Assembly (NCBI GenBank): GCA_029204225.1
Contig: CM055110.1
Location: forward strand, 35,747,239 to 35,811,238
Length of the DNA stretch: 64,000 bases
DNA from: Diphasiastrum complanatum
Lineage: Eukaryota > Streptophyta > Lycopodiopsida > Lycopodiales > Lycopodiaceae
Reading direction: 5' to 3'
Notes under the pieces: model-generated
Told to the model about the DNA's origin: nothing
Databases searched by the model: none
What the model saw: only the letters and a program-made list of their open reading frames with translations
Translations under genes and position numbers: made by a program
In this document: piece by piece, positions 58,037 through 64,000 of the stretch
Layout of the letters: each line of letters starts with the position of its first letter
How positions within the stretch are numbered: the stretch's first letter is position 1

Positions 58037-58640
58037 CATCTCTGGAGAAGCCATCGTGAATATTTTTGCAGGTTTGGAGATTACAATCCTGGGAAGCAAC
58101 GACTTCTATTCATATAGGAGGCAGGTAGATTGCTGCACCAAATAGCTTGTCTTGATAGATTTCATTTACTGCTTTAGCAAGCTATGATCTGAATGTCTTA
58201 GTGATATTACTATGCAGATTGAAGCAGCATGCCTTCCTCTTGTTGCAAAAAGTCTTGCCTCTCTTCCCCAGTTCTCATTAATTACTTCCAATCAGCCAGA
58301 TGCTGGTAACCTTGACAAATCTTCATGGGTTCCTGAAGTGGCAAAGACTGGTCTTGGTTCTTCAGCAGCTATGACAACAGCAGTTGTTGGAGCAACTCTT
58401 GTGTACCTCGGTATTGTGAAGCTTCCACACAATAGTGGCGATGTGATGAATCTTGAAGAGATGAAAAGCACCTTAGATATTGTACACGCTTTGTCACAAA
58501 CTGCACATTGTGCGGCACAAGGCAAAGTCGGAAGTGGGTTTGATATCAGTGCTGCAGTTTATGGAAGCCAGCGTTATGTTCGTTTTTCTCCGACAGTGAT
58601 ATCTGCTGCTCAGGAACATCACAGAGCTTCTGCTTTACAG
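30364..58640 (+). CDS. PMK: phosphomevalonate kinase, 5' six coding exons (gene continues past the window)
   Basis: It phosphorylates mevalonate 5-phosphate to mevalonate 5-diphosphate with ATP in the mevalonate pathway (sterols and other isoprenoids). Exons: 30364-30371, 35159-35309, 45975-46069, 46752-46867, 58072-58124, 58218-58640. They join in frame to 846 bases, 282 residues, just over half of a plant PMK (about 500). The start is MAVVVSAPGKVLITGAYLVL, the GHMP-kinase N-terminus. Later come WADIKVLSPQL, FVEQSVQAAV, LEITILGSNDFYSYRRQ, the ATP-binding GHMP motif VAKTGLGSSAAMTTAV (about 182-197) and KVGSGFDISAAVYGSQRYVR. No stop or frameshift occurs in any exon. Introns are 4787, 10665, 682, 11204 and 93 bases. 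The C-terminal GHMP half is not found up to 64000. Intron 4 uses a GC donor. Identity is firm; exon 1 is well supported by phase and motif. Confidence 0.9.
31020..31830 (+). pseudogene. degraded gag-like sequence
   Basis: Fragments such as LKRFKLHEFDSKNAFEKKLK and, near 31670-31730, a decayed CCHC knuckle (C-R-R-G-K-E-stop-G-Y-R-R-F-E-C) suggest a retroelement gag. Stops and frame changes are frequent. The assignment is weak. Confidence 0.35.
34953..35026. repeat. (GA)n microsatellite, 74 bp
   Basis: About 37 GA units in PMK intron 1, 132 bases before exon 2. Confidence 0.97.
35159..35309 (+). CDS. PMK: PMK coding exon 2
   Basis: Acceptor TATTCAG, donor GTAAGA. Encodes VVSAPGKVLITGAYLVLERP and NAGLVLSTSARFFAIVKP, closing at SWLW in phase 0. 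Confidence 0.92.
36283..38500 (-). pseudogene. Ty1/Copia gag-pol lacking the reverse transcriptase
   Basis: Reading leftward from about 38500: gag (EEQKKWDRRDAQAHSMVALA, SAWDTLYTMYRVK), CCHC knuckle CHYCKRYGHFIKDC, protease VIDSGATRHMTS, pre-integrase LWHARFGHLNFASLKKL, and integrase core (LVHSDVCGPM, FLDDFSRFTWIYPM, IRTDRGGEY, YTPQQNGVAERKNRTLMEMA). Just after FWAEAIE (near 36650) the sequence jumps to the RNase H end (ATTECLWLRRLLVDMKFGEP, LSDSQSAIAIARNP, NIVDLFTKALP). RT and most of RNase H are therefore deleted. A polypurine tract (minus AAGGAGGG, plus 36283-36291) and an LTR start TGTTAG reading leftward from 36282 follow. The 5' LTR is not seen. Confidence 0.88.
39523..40112 (-). pseudogene. 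unrecognised decayed acidic reading frame
   Basis: I do not recognise it. About 195 codons read on the minus strand with one frame change near 39900 and a stop near 39776. It starts with a basic Lys/Ser-rich part (MRGRGRVNLGKSQEQSKDGK), then an acidic part (EDIHEEIEDGHYLFKFLNEL, ESESDDKRDENINAESDANM). No motif was found. Confidence 0.25.
40270..40403 (-). repeat. old chromovirus LTR, left part
   Basis: Shares CACTGTGGAG, CCCAACCAAGTAGAAGC and GAGCCTCA with the LTR at 52202. It is interrupted at 40404 by the hAT element; the other part resumes at 45062. Confidence 0.55.
40541..40621. repeat. (AG)n microsatellite inside the hAT element
   Basis: About 40 AG units begin 137 bases inside the left hAT end. 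Confidence 0.97.
40670..41080. repeat. cryptic TG-rich tract inside the hAT element
   Basis: Short TG runs broken by AGTG, ACAG and ATAT phrases over about 400 bases. The apparent His/Thr-rich minus-strand frame is a product of this repeat. Confidence 0.85.
41570..44348 (+). pseudogene. hAT transposase (DUF659 plus hATC), mostly intact exons
   Basis: Exons that join in phase: 41570-41757, 42014-42267, 42461-42766, 42907-43163, 43330-43577, 43817-43925, 44062-44348. The first encodes STRYGCTIIFDGWSDTRRRH, SIDTSGEAVTGEYMF and AAIEEVGPQHVVQ, but needs a frame change between the first two and has an in-frame TGA before the third. The following exons are open: VVTDNASNCV and TPCVAHCLDLLVEDVAKIPW (DUF659), FAFMFLVLERLLKVYQGLRQ, then the hATC region WWSKFGVDVSQLRRLAFRIL with CERNWSVHSMIHMKKRNQLS and LVYVHANLRL. 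The last exon is a Ser/Glu/Asp-rich acidic tail ending in a basic RRLRRRRA. No BED zinc finger is recognised upstream. Probably inactive because of the first exon. Confidence 0.85.
45062..45395 (-). repeat. old chromovirus LTR, right part
   Basis: Resumes after the hAT target duplication. It shares a TATATAG box near 45115 and CACTGGAGTACC, with GGATGTGGACGTGACA near its right end, resembling the LTR end of the 52202 family at greater divergence. Confidence 0.5.
45975..46069 (+). CDS. PMK: PMK coding exon 3
   Basis: Acceptor TTTGTGTAG, donor GTAGTT. Encodes SWADIKVLSPQLQKETSYKL then CLRDFSLQKVS, the segment after the first domain strand in plant PMKs. Leaves phase 2. Confidence 0.85.
46070..46751 (+). 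other. PMK intron 3 (682 bp)
   Basis: Canonical GT-AG intron with no recognisable insertion. Confidence 0.8.
46752..46867 (+). CDS. PMK: PMK coding exon 4 (GC donor)
   Basis: Acceptor GTGTGCAG. Encodes DTGNTFVEQSVQAAVSAGK and KKDAFQKLLLR, matching the NPFVEHAI...KLLLQG region of the family. It must leave phase 1 to join exon 5, and this is met by a GC donor (AGAG then GCATGT) at 46868. The nearest GT (46872) gives the wrong frame. Confidence 0.85.
48511..48586. repeat. 38-bp tandem duplication
   Basis: Two copies starting AATGGAACAATAACTAGT at 48511 and 48549. Confidence 0.8.
50695..50975 (-). pseudogene. LINE-type (non-LTR) reverse transcriptase fragment
   Basis: Read on the minus strand: DF(stop)KAFDSIPRH, LYERVISYFQLEEGITPPV, then after a short frame change LSPALFRLYIDELERIIVQD. 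These match the non-LTR RT pattern DFxKAFDxVPR...GVxQGCPLSPTLFxLYIDELE. Stops and frame changes are present. A small 5'- and 3'-truncated piece. Confidence 0.7.
51069..51139. repeat. hairpin with about 27-bp arms
   Basis: AAATCTAACTAAGAAGACCA on the left is matched by its complement ending TCTTAGTTAGATTT on the right, with a short loop containing CCATTGACAT. Confidence 0.75.
51149..51206 (+). repeat. left arm of a perfect 58-bp inverted repeat
   Basis: Begins GCATACTTGACATGTACC. Its exact reverse complement is at 52035-52092, 828 bases away. The arm contains a TATATA box and, on the other strand, AATAAA. Confidence 0.9.
51224..51276. repeat. (CT)n microsatellite
   Basis: About 26 CT units just inside the left arm of the inverted repeat. 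Confidence 0.95.
51476..52005 (+). pseudogene. unrecognised Pro/Ser-rich and coiled-coil reading frame
   Basis: A plus-strand frame with SSGSSVGSASSSHPDPPSPS at 51567-51650 and, after a frame change near 51800, VQSHLQKLDTSIEELKNEVA and a helical tail QSWADVHREMKR with one TAG near 51948. The layout (disordered then coiled coil) is like an element-encoded RNA-binding protein such as gag or LINE ORF1, but no family is certain. It lies wholly between the 58-bp inverted arms. Confidence 0.3.
52035..52092 (-). repeat. right arm of a perfect 58-bp inverted repeat
   Basis: Exact reverse complement of 51149-51206 by eye. It begins ATGTCCTTGAAATACCC and ends AAGTATGC. Confidence 0.9.
52139..52201. 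repeat. (AG)n microsatellite, left of the chromovirus
   Basis: About 31 AG units that run up to the chromovirus LTR at 52202. The same repeat resumes at 57970. Confidence 0.97.
52202..52714 (-). repeat. chromovirus 3' LTR (513 bp)
   Basis: On the minus strand it starts TGTTATGTCC at 52714 and ends CCTTATA at 52202. A TATATAAGAGG box lies near 52400 on the minus strand. Confidence 0.92.
52715..52727 (-). other. polypurine tract
   Basis: AAGGAGGGAAGAA on the minus strand immediately before the 3' LTR; the plus-strand DNA primer site. Confidence 0.85.
52745..53932 (-). pseudogene. chromovirus integrase and chromodomain
   Basis: 367 open codons from 53932 with YWPKLKPYVESYVVKCKPCQ (zinc-binding end), SISMDFVVGLPKTQRQNDSI, YGLPSDIVSDRDPKFTGQFW, SDQPESDGQTERTNQTMEDI (catalytic region) and the C-terminal STRYCGPFRIVRRIGSLAYE and VHPVFHVSRLKLSLHDGD. 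The frame ends at 52829, but one base out of frame the sequence continues LIWWKGRTEDDDSWERADSI, a chromodomain. A late frameshift therefore cuts the chromodomain off. Confidence 0.92.
53935..54597 (-). pseudogene. chromovirus protease-to-RT linker and RT start; RT core deleted
   Basis: 220 codons with MKVPKLPVLMQGHTELVNFH and LILDYEWLFSKLP (end of the protease region), and the RT entry KLPHGLPPSRSVDHRIEF with PVSRQPYRFSQKEETEISNQ. After NYLRIGL the sequence runs into EERSTWYTQD-like codons and the integrase zone, so the YxDD-bearing RT core and RNase H are gone. Confidence 0.85.
54629..55761 (-). pseudogene. chromovirus gag and protease
   Basis: Two frames. 55761-55294 starts MAEETSNQAANPGAPSYMVI and holds the retrotransposon gag core (PEVVEDWLAKWSSYFNLHG, VVLFLRGKASSWWRDLP). 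A frameshift near 55290 leads to 55273-54629 with FVLGLPADYQNECRR, a Lys/Arg-rich stretch, the CCHC knuckle CFVCKKPGHMMKFC and the aspartic protease site VSILLDSGSTHNF. Confidence 0.9.
57514..57525 (-). other. primer-binding site (initiator Met tRNA)
   Basis: TGGTATCAAAGC on the minus strand, one base inside the 5' LTR. Confidence 0.85.
57527..57969 (-). repeat. chromovirus 5' LTR (443 bp)
   Basis: Same ends as the 3' LTR; lacks about 70 bases that in the other copy lie at about 52530-52605. Confidence 0.92.
57970..58030. repeat. (GA)n microsatellite, right of the chromovirus
   Basis: About 30 GA units starting directly at the chromovirus end; the other half of the repeat at 52139-52201. 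It lies 41 bases before PMK exon 5. Confidence 0.97.
58072..58124 (+). CDS. PMK: PMK coding exon 5
   Basis: Acceptor TATTTTTGCAG, donor GTAGAT. Encodes GLEITILGSNDFYSYRRQ, a near-invariant PMK block. It lies only 41 bases right of the GA repeat that borders the chromovirus. Confidence 0.93.
58218..58640 (+). CDS. PMK: PMK coding exon 6
   Basis: Acceptor TACTATGCAG, donor GTTTTG after TTACAG. Encodes 141 residues with the GHMP ATP-binding loop KTGLGSSAAMTTAV and the block AAQGKVGSGFDISAAVYGSQ. Leaves phase 0. Confidence 0.93.
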
Positions 58641-60137
58641 GTTTTGACACATTTATACTTAGCTCGTTTGCCTATGTGGGTATGTTGTTCTTACATGGTC
58701 TCTTTTTGTGGTAGATTGATATGTTTTTGTTTCAGAATAAGATTTCACTTTGAAACTTGCTCATTCCCTTCAGTCTTCTGCCCAAATGTTTGGGATCTAT
58801 TTCAGTGCTTATTTGTGGGTTGAAGTTGTTCTTTCATCTTAATGAAATAGCAAAGAAAGAATTATTTGAGCCATGGCTCCCAGTCAATCCGAATAAATTT
58901 AAAATTTTCTGTCATTCAATTTTTTAAAATACAAAATAATCTGACAAATCTCCAAAAGAACGTCAAAATTGGAGAATAATATTGAAAAGACTTGGAAAAA
59001 AAAAAGCTTCTGAATCTGAATCGATTCAGAGAGGCAAATAAGTGATTATTCTCTGGAATCATGATTTGAGCTCCTGGAAGTTCTTAGTATATGTTTGTGT
59101 CATCTTTAATTCAGGATTTGGCCAAATCTGGATTTGTTGCTTCCATACAACTAGGGCGTAAAATACAATGAGGTTACCAAGAAATAACTTCTATACAAAG
59201 AGAAACATTACCTTGTATTCATTCAAAGATGCACGTTCCGTTCCAGATCGCGATCTGGAACACGATCTGGGAATTCCCGTTAGGGTTTCCTGGATTGTTT
59301 TTTTTTTGAAAAGTTGCCAATATGGGCATCACGTGAAAGGATATCAAAAAGGCAATTATTGTGCAGTTATTTTGCTTGGTTTCAGAGGGCTGCATTCATA
59401 AAAAATTCAGACATCACAGATCTGCAAATATTTGCTTTTGCATTCACAGATCTGCATTCATAGGCTACATTCATCAGAAATCTGGACATCAGTAGATCTG
59501 CAAACCATTGGCATAAGAATGACAAAATCAGATATTCATTTAAAATTTGACATTCATTTCAATAGCAAAAGCAGCGGATCTGGACATTGCAAAAAAATTT
59601 GCAAACTTTTTTTGCGATCCGGGACCACGTTTTTGGTCCCGGATCACACAATCCGGATCGTTTTTGCAGCGGATTGCAATCTGCTGCAACAATGTATTCA
59701 GTATAGGAGACTCCTTAGTAACTAGCATAGGAAAAAGTGAGATAAAAGAGAAGAGAGAAAAACTTATTGATGCAAGAGCATACCGGTGTTTGGTGGAATA
59801 ACAATATTGAGAAGTCTCCACAAGAAGAAACCTGTAACCCTAACAAGCTGCTTACTCCTGCTCTGTACTGCTCTGAGGTACTGAATGCAAGAATATGCTT
59901 TTAGATATTTGACTCTTTAAAGAGGAGGCTCAACACACATTACACGCATTTCGCATTCGTAATCAACCCTATTAGTTATAACCACCCCCTTTTGGTACTT
60001 TTTGGATGGAATTTGATCAGGAGATTATTTTAGTTGCTCATTTAGTTTAACGGTCTCAATACTAAGTTTCTCAAGCTTTCTTGGTTGATCTAGTATTGAA
60101 GTTAAGATACTCCATAGCTAGGTCTTGCAATTCATCA
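58641..60137. other. PMK intron 6 start, palindromes and a Copia LTR without a clear left end
   Basis: 58641 onward is PMK intron. 59228-59700 holds strong palindromes. An LTR must end at 60137 just before the primer-binding site, but its left border was not located. No further PMK exon was found. Confidence 0.45.
59241..59689. repeat. cluster of three palindromes
   Basis: TTCCAGATCGCGATCTGGAA at 59241-59260 is a perfect 20-bp palindrome. 59616-59645 is a perfect stem GATCCGGGACC/GGTCCCGGATC with an 8-base loop. 59664-59689 is a 26-bp palindrome with one mismatched pair, centred on GATTGCAATC. Such spaced palindromes are typical of small non-autonomous DNA elements. Confidence 0.75.
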
Positions 60138-60149
60138 TGGTATCAGAGC
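60138..60149 (+). other. primer-binding site of a Copia element
   Basis: TGGTATCAGAGC after TTCATCA; followed by a leader and a Copia gag start. Confidence 0.75.
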
Positions 60150-60471
60150 ATGTTGTCTAGCCTGTGAGTTTGTGAGTGAGAGAAACTTCAGTGCTCAGAT
60201 TCTTGTGAAGATTCTCATCTTCCACAAGCACCTCAATCTTGTAGGAGGGCACTTTTGATCTACAGGAGTCAGATCAGGTTGAGTCTTGCACTGTTGGAGA
60301 GCTATTCAAAAATTTTCTATTGTTGGCTAAGTTTTGGGAAGTCTTTCTGGAGGAGCTTACACAAAAGTAGGGCGCACTTTCTGTAGGGGCTTTTGGTTTC
60401 TGATCCAATGGGGCCTAGTGCTTTGTGCTAGGAAGGCCATACCAAGTGGCAAAGTCAAAAGCAGAAGCTGA

Positions 60472-60774
60472 ATGGTTGCCTTGAAGTGGCTACATACCCT
60501 AGTTTGGGGTCAAGCCCTAGTTGCTGGAAAACTTGATGGCACAAACTACAGAGTGTGGAAGTTCAAGATGGCTAACATCTTGATGGACAGGAATTGTTGG
60601 GAGTTAATGGCAGGTAGAGAGCCTGTACCAACATCTGAACCTGAATTAAAGGACTACATAAACAGGAGACAAAAGGCTCATCGGATGATCAATCTTTTTG
60701 TCAAGGACAACATTATTCCTCACATTTGCAATGCAAAGGATGCAGTGGATGCTCGTCTAATTATTGATTCTTAA
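60472..60774 (+). pseudogene. Ty1/Copia gag N-terminal fragment
   Basis: Contains LDGTNYRVWKFKMANILMDR then CWELMAGREPVPTS and IPHICNAKDAVDA, the N-terminal gag pattern of Copia elements (LxGxNYxxWKxxM). It ends in TAA at 60772-60774 and no downstream knuckle or pol follows. A truncated copy. Confidence 0.75.
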
Positions 60775-60779
60775 ATCAT

Positions 60780-62039
60780 AAATGGTAAGTGCTTTATGGC
60801 TTTAATGCTCAGTGTTATAAGTTGTAATTGAAGTATCAAGAAAATTGAAATTTGAAAAGCTATTTGAGATTGTTTTGAAACACAGTAGTAGGTACGCCTT
60901 TGAATCAAGTTGACAACTTTGCTCAATGGTATCACTTATAACTTGAGAAGATTAAAGAGCTCTTCAAAATCAGTTTGAAACACGGTAGTAGATACCTGAT
61001 AGTGAGACACGTCACACTTATATACCTAGCCCTAATTTGGGTCTTCAAACTCTATTGGGTCATCAAACACCTACAAATGGGCTCTTACACAATAGGATAA
61101 TTTACAAGGATTAGATATAGGGGATTGCTGCCACCCACACAAATGAATAATGTTTTCAAGGAAAAAATCCATTTTGAACAAAAAATATTGATATTTTTGC
61201 CCAGTGAATTATTTTTCCAATTGAACCCGTTCGAGGAAACATTGGACATCACTGTAGATTGTGGGCATTATTTTCATTTGAAATGGCTATTTAAGCTTTT
61301 TGTAAACTCAAACTTCACTAGACTAATCTAAAAGAATCAAAAGTTAAAAGATATGATTCAATTTATGCTCATTGTACGTCATTTATGATGTGATTAGTAA
61401 CGTGTTTCGAATTGTGCTTAAAGATGGAAGCCTAATATCATTGATCAATCATTAGTATGTAACCCTAGACATACCACTAATGAGTATCTTTTAAATTAAT
61501 TCTTCTCAAGCTATAGATTGTAACAAGGAGCTTCATTGAAGCCAATGGCCATTGAGCACTTAGAAGCTTGACAAAAACGTACAATTTCATGCCGCATACA
61601 GAAAATGCGAAGCTCACAAAGCTATCTCAACTAAGCCCTATGCACACCAATGTAGGCACCAAATATCCAATTTAAATGTATGGATTTCTCTTGAAAGTAC
61701 ATATCAAGATCCTAGCATAGACATCAAAGCACTTCTGCTAAGTCTCCTCCCAACCACTTGTTGCATAGTAGAAAGATGAGGCATTCTCAAGAGGCTCCCC
61801 CTCCCCTATACTCCCTATCCCAGTTATTTACAGTTTTCAGTGACAGATGTACATTTTGTAATTATTGTGATTACTGAAATGGCTAAGTCATCGGCCTGTG
61901 GTGACCTTTGTAAGTAATTTGTAAATAAACTGTAATTAGTTGGCATTGGACCTTAGAGAGTCGTGCTTAGCTTTGGCATGGGTTACTGGGTCATTTATTA
62001 CGCGTGACTGGACAGACCTCCTAAAAATTAGGAGTTGAC
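60780..62039. other. spacer, no gene seen
   Basis: AT-rich. A phrase TTGAAACACRGTAGTAGRTAC is repeated near 60876 and 60980. No coding signal. Confidence 0.4.
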
Positions 62040-62652
62040 TTGTCAACATGACCTGTGTCGTATGCTCACTGGGACACTTGGTGCAGTGAATGAGTGACAC
62101 ATCTTAGGGTTGACGGGTCAAACATGACACATGTCACATGCTCACTGGGACACTTGGTCCAATGTATGAGTGACACATGTCAGTGTACTCACTTGCCTAT
62201 GTGCCAGGGTATTGCCAAGTGGCAAGTGTCGACATGGAATTGGCCATGTGTCGACATTAGGAAGGGTCAGGGTTAAGGGGTCTTGAGGATTGTGCATAAG
62301 TGAGCCTAGAGAGAGGCATTCCTCATCATAATCTATGCAGCAAAGAAGGCAGCCAGCTCCACCATGTTTCATGCTTTCTGATGTTTCTACATACAAGGAA
62401 ATCAATAGGGATCAAAGTTTTAGATTGCTGTGCACAAGATATGCTAAGTTTTGAGTGAAGTTTTAGCTTAGGAGTCTGACACCCTCCTACCTCAAGCGCC
62501 CATTTGACCCTGACTTGTCCTATCGTTGACACATGGCATACCCCCTGCACAACCGACACTTGCCACTTGACAATACCTTGACACATAGGCAAGTGAGTAG
62601 GACCGTCCGACATGTGTTTACTCACACTGGACCAATGAGCATATGACACTTG
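62040..62652. repeat. foldback repeat (about 150-bp inverted arms) with a tandem partial copy
   Basis: 62127-62279 is similar, in reverse complement, to 62502-62652 (shared ACTCACTTGCCTATGTG, CAAGTGGCAAGTGTCG, CCATGTGTC, GGTCAAA). 62040-62112 is a direct partial copy of 62117-62190 (both with ATGCTCACTGGGACACTTGG). The right arm ends exactly where the Copia LTR starts. Confidence 0.75.
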
Positions 62653-63357
62653 TGTTGGATTTCATTCCTTGAATCATCCTGTAATGTTGAACTACTCAGT
62701 CTGCAGTTTTACTTGTATTGTTGAGACAATGTCGAAGGTTTCGAAGACCGTCTGCAGAAATACACTTATTGTCGAACAAATCTAAACTATTATTCGAGGG
62801 TTACCGAATCACGACTTAAGTAGATTTGGTTGTTGAGTCTTATCCATTACATATTCCCATGTTTCCACGTGGCACCTGGTGGATGATGGCGCATTCCATT
62901 AGGGTTGTGCCATCAACAACTATAAATAGATCAGTAAATTAGTTCATTTTAAGAAGATGAGAGCAATTCATAAGTTGAATCAGTTCAAGTTTCAGGAGTA
63001 GTCACTCTTCTTCTTCTCCTCTGTCTCTATTCCACCATAGGCATAGACTGATCGTTAATAAGCTATTGCGATTACAATTTGTGTATGAGCGACATTTATA
63101 GCAGAATTAGATGTGCTATTATTATAGTGTAATCAGAGTAGACAGCGGTTGTGCAATACATACTGCATTCGACAAATTCGACTTACTTTTTTGTTATTCA
63201 TGCTATTATGATCTGAGTTTTGATAATTGGCAATAATGCGATCTAACTATGTCATTCATTTTTTGCAGTTGTGAATGATAATAAGTTGTGTTAATGATAG
63301 AGTCGAAACTATCGAAGTCGAATAGTTATTCGACTATATGTAGCTTATTTTCCAACA
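62653..63357 (+). repeat. Copia 5' LTR (705 bp)
   Basis: TGTTGGA...TCCAACA ends, TATAAATAGATCA at 62921, TCGAA-rich. It is followed directly by a primer-binding site and a gag start. Confidence 0.9.
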
Positions 63358-63369
63358 TGGTATCAAAGC
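63358..63369 (+). other. primer-binding site (initiator Met tRNA)
   Basis: TGGTATCAAAGC immediately after the LTR. Confidence 0.9.
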
Positions 63370-63423
63370 TTTGGTAACTAGTTCAAAGTTTTCATTCTTA
63401 CTGCCAAATTTTCTATATCAGAT

Positions 63424-63740
63424 TTGTCTACGATGGATGCATCATCCTTTAATTATATCAAAAAGCTAGATGGCGACAACTATCGCTTATGGAAATTTAG
63501 AATGAGGGTGATCCTACAAGCGAAAGAGCTTTGGGAAGTTGTCGAAAAGGTACTGAGGTTAACCCTATTGCAGATCCAGCATTACCAAATGGAAGCAGTT
63601 TGGGAAGGCCTTCGCCTTTATCACTCTTAATATCAGAGATAATTATCGCAGTCATATTTGAAGCACTCAAACTTTGTTAGAAGCTTGGAATATTTTGTAC
63701 TTCAGGAAAATGAAAATCAACTTCCAATTGTATATGCATG
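63424..63740 (+). pseudogene. Ty1/Copia gag N-terminus, frameshifted
   Basis: Starts near ATG 63433 with MDASSFNYIKKLDGDNYRLW and FRMRVILQAKELWEVVEK. It loses frame near 63560 and later frames continue EAWNILYFRKMKINFQLY. Coding similarity stops near 63740, where another element seems to begin. Confidence 0.8.
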
Positions 63741-63743
63741 ATA

Positions 63744-64000
63744 TGCATAGTTGCCCGGATGTGTTCCGTTCCGGAACTTCACCAGAACCTTTTTTTAGAA
63801 AGAGCGTATTTTTTTAACAAAGGAAAAAAATTGATAAAAAAATACGCTGGACTTTGGAGTCGTCTACACTGGATAGACGCAGATAGTTGAGAGATAGATA
63901 TGTGCGATTGAGACAACCATCCAGTAGATCAGATTTTGACAACCATTCAGGGATAGATATGCCAGATGTTGACAGCAATTGAGGGATAGATATGCGCGAT
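63744..64000. repeat. possible hAT-type end with tandem repeats
   Basis: The sequence changes from Copia gag to a terminus-like phrase ATAGTTGCCCGGATGTG, with a palindrome GTTCCGGAAC at 63765-63774, then tandem copies of GGGATAGATATGCSMGAT-type units (63890-64000). The right end is outside the window. Confidence 0.3.

Larger units (their letters stand above)
46868..58071 (+). other. PMK intron 4 (11204 bp, GC-AG)
   Basis: 46868-50690 has no recognised gene; a 98-residue minus-strand frame at 47222-47518 shows no motif, and a 38-bp tandem duplication lies at 48511-48586. Then come a LINE fragment, an inverted repeat region and the chromovirus that splits a GA microsatellite. Confidence 0.75.

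Overview
The window comes from a large, transposon-rich nuclear genome of a land plant. It has plant-type genes split by very long introns (two exceed 10 kb), several Ty1/Copia and Ty3/Gypsy chromovirus elements primed by initiator-Met tRNA, hAT and PIF/Harbinger transposases, long GA microsatellites and AT-rich gene-poor spacers. A non-flowering vascular plant (gymnosperm or fern) fits best, but that is inference from intron size and divergence, not proof. No tRNA or rRNA gene, CRISPR array or bacterial feature is seen.

Layout. 1-2976: 3' part of an LTR element carrying two unrecognised decayed reading frames (one with a polyproline tract and coiled coil) and a 588-bp 3' LTR, nested in a Copia relic. 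6262-7324 (-): two-exon LEA_2/NDR1-HIN1-like membrane protein gene. 8765-16385: nested Gypsy and Copia relics, including LTRs that are followed by a primer-binding site although pol lies in front of them. 21069-22412 (-): intact PIF/Harbinger-type (HARBI1/ALP1-like) transposase reading frame. 23345-26265: two Copia-type LTRs of one family in inverted orientation.

30364-58640 (+): the main host gene, phosphomevalonate kinase of the mevalonate (isoprenoid) pathway. Six coding exons giving 282 residues join in frame; the rest lies beyond the window. The first coding exon holds only 8 coding bases, and intron 4 needs a GC-AG splice. The introns hold a Copia element that lost its reverse transcriptase, a 4658-bp hAT element with perfect 12-bp terminal repeats and an 8-bp target duplication (itself inside an old chromovirus LTR), a LINE fragment, a perfect 58-bp inverted repeat, and a 5768-bp chromovirus inserted within a GA microsatellite.

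58641-64000: palindrome-rich DNA, two Copia 5' ends with primer-binding sites and gag starts, a foldback repeat cut by one Copia LTR, and a possible hAT end at the window edge. Splice sites and boundaries were read by eye; identities rest on recognised family motifs, not on database searches.
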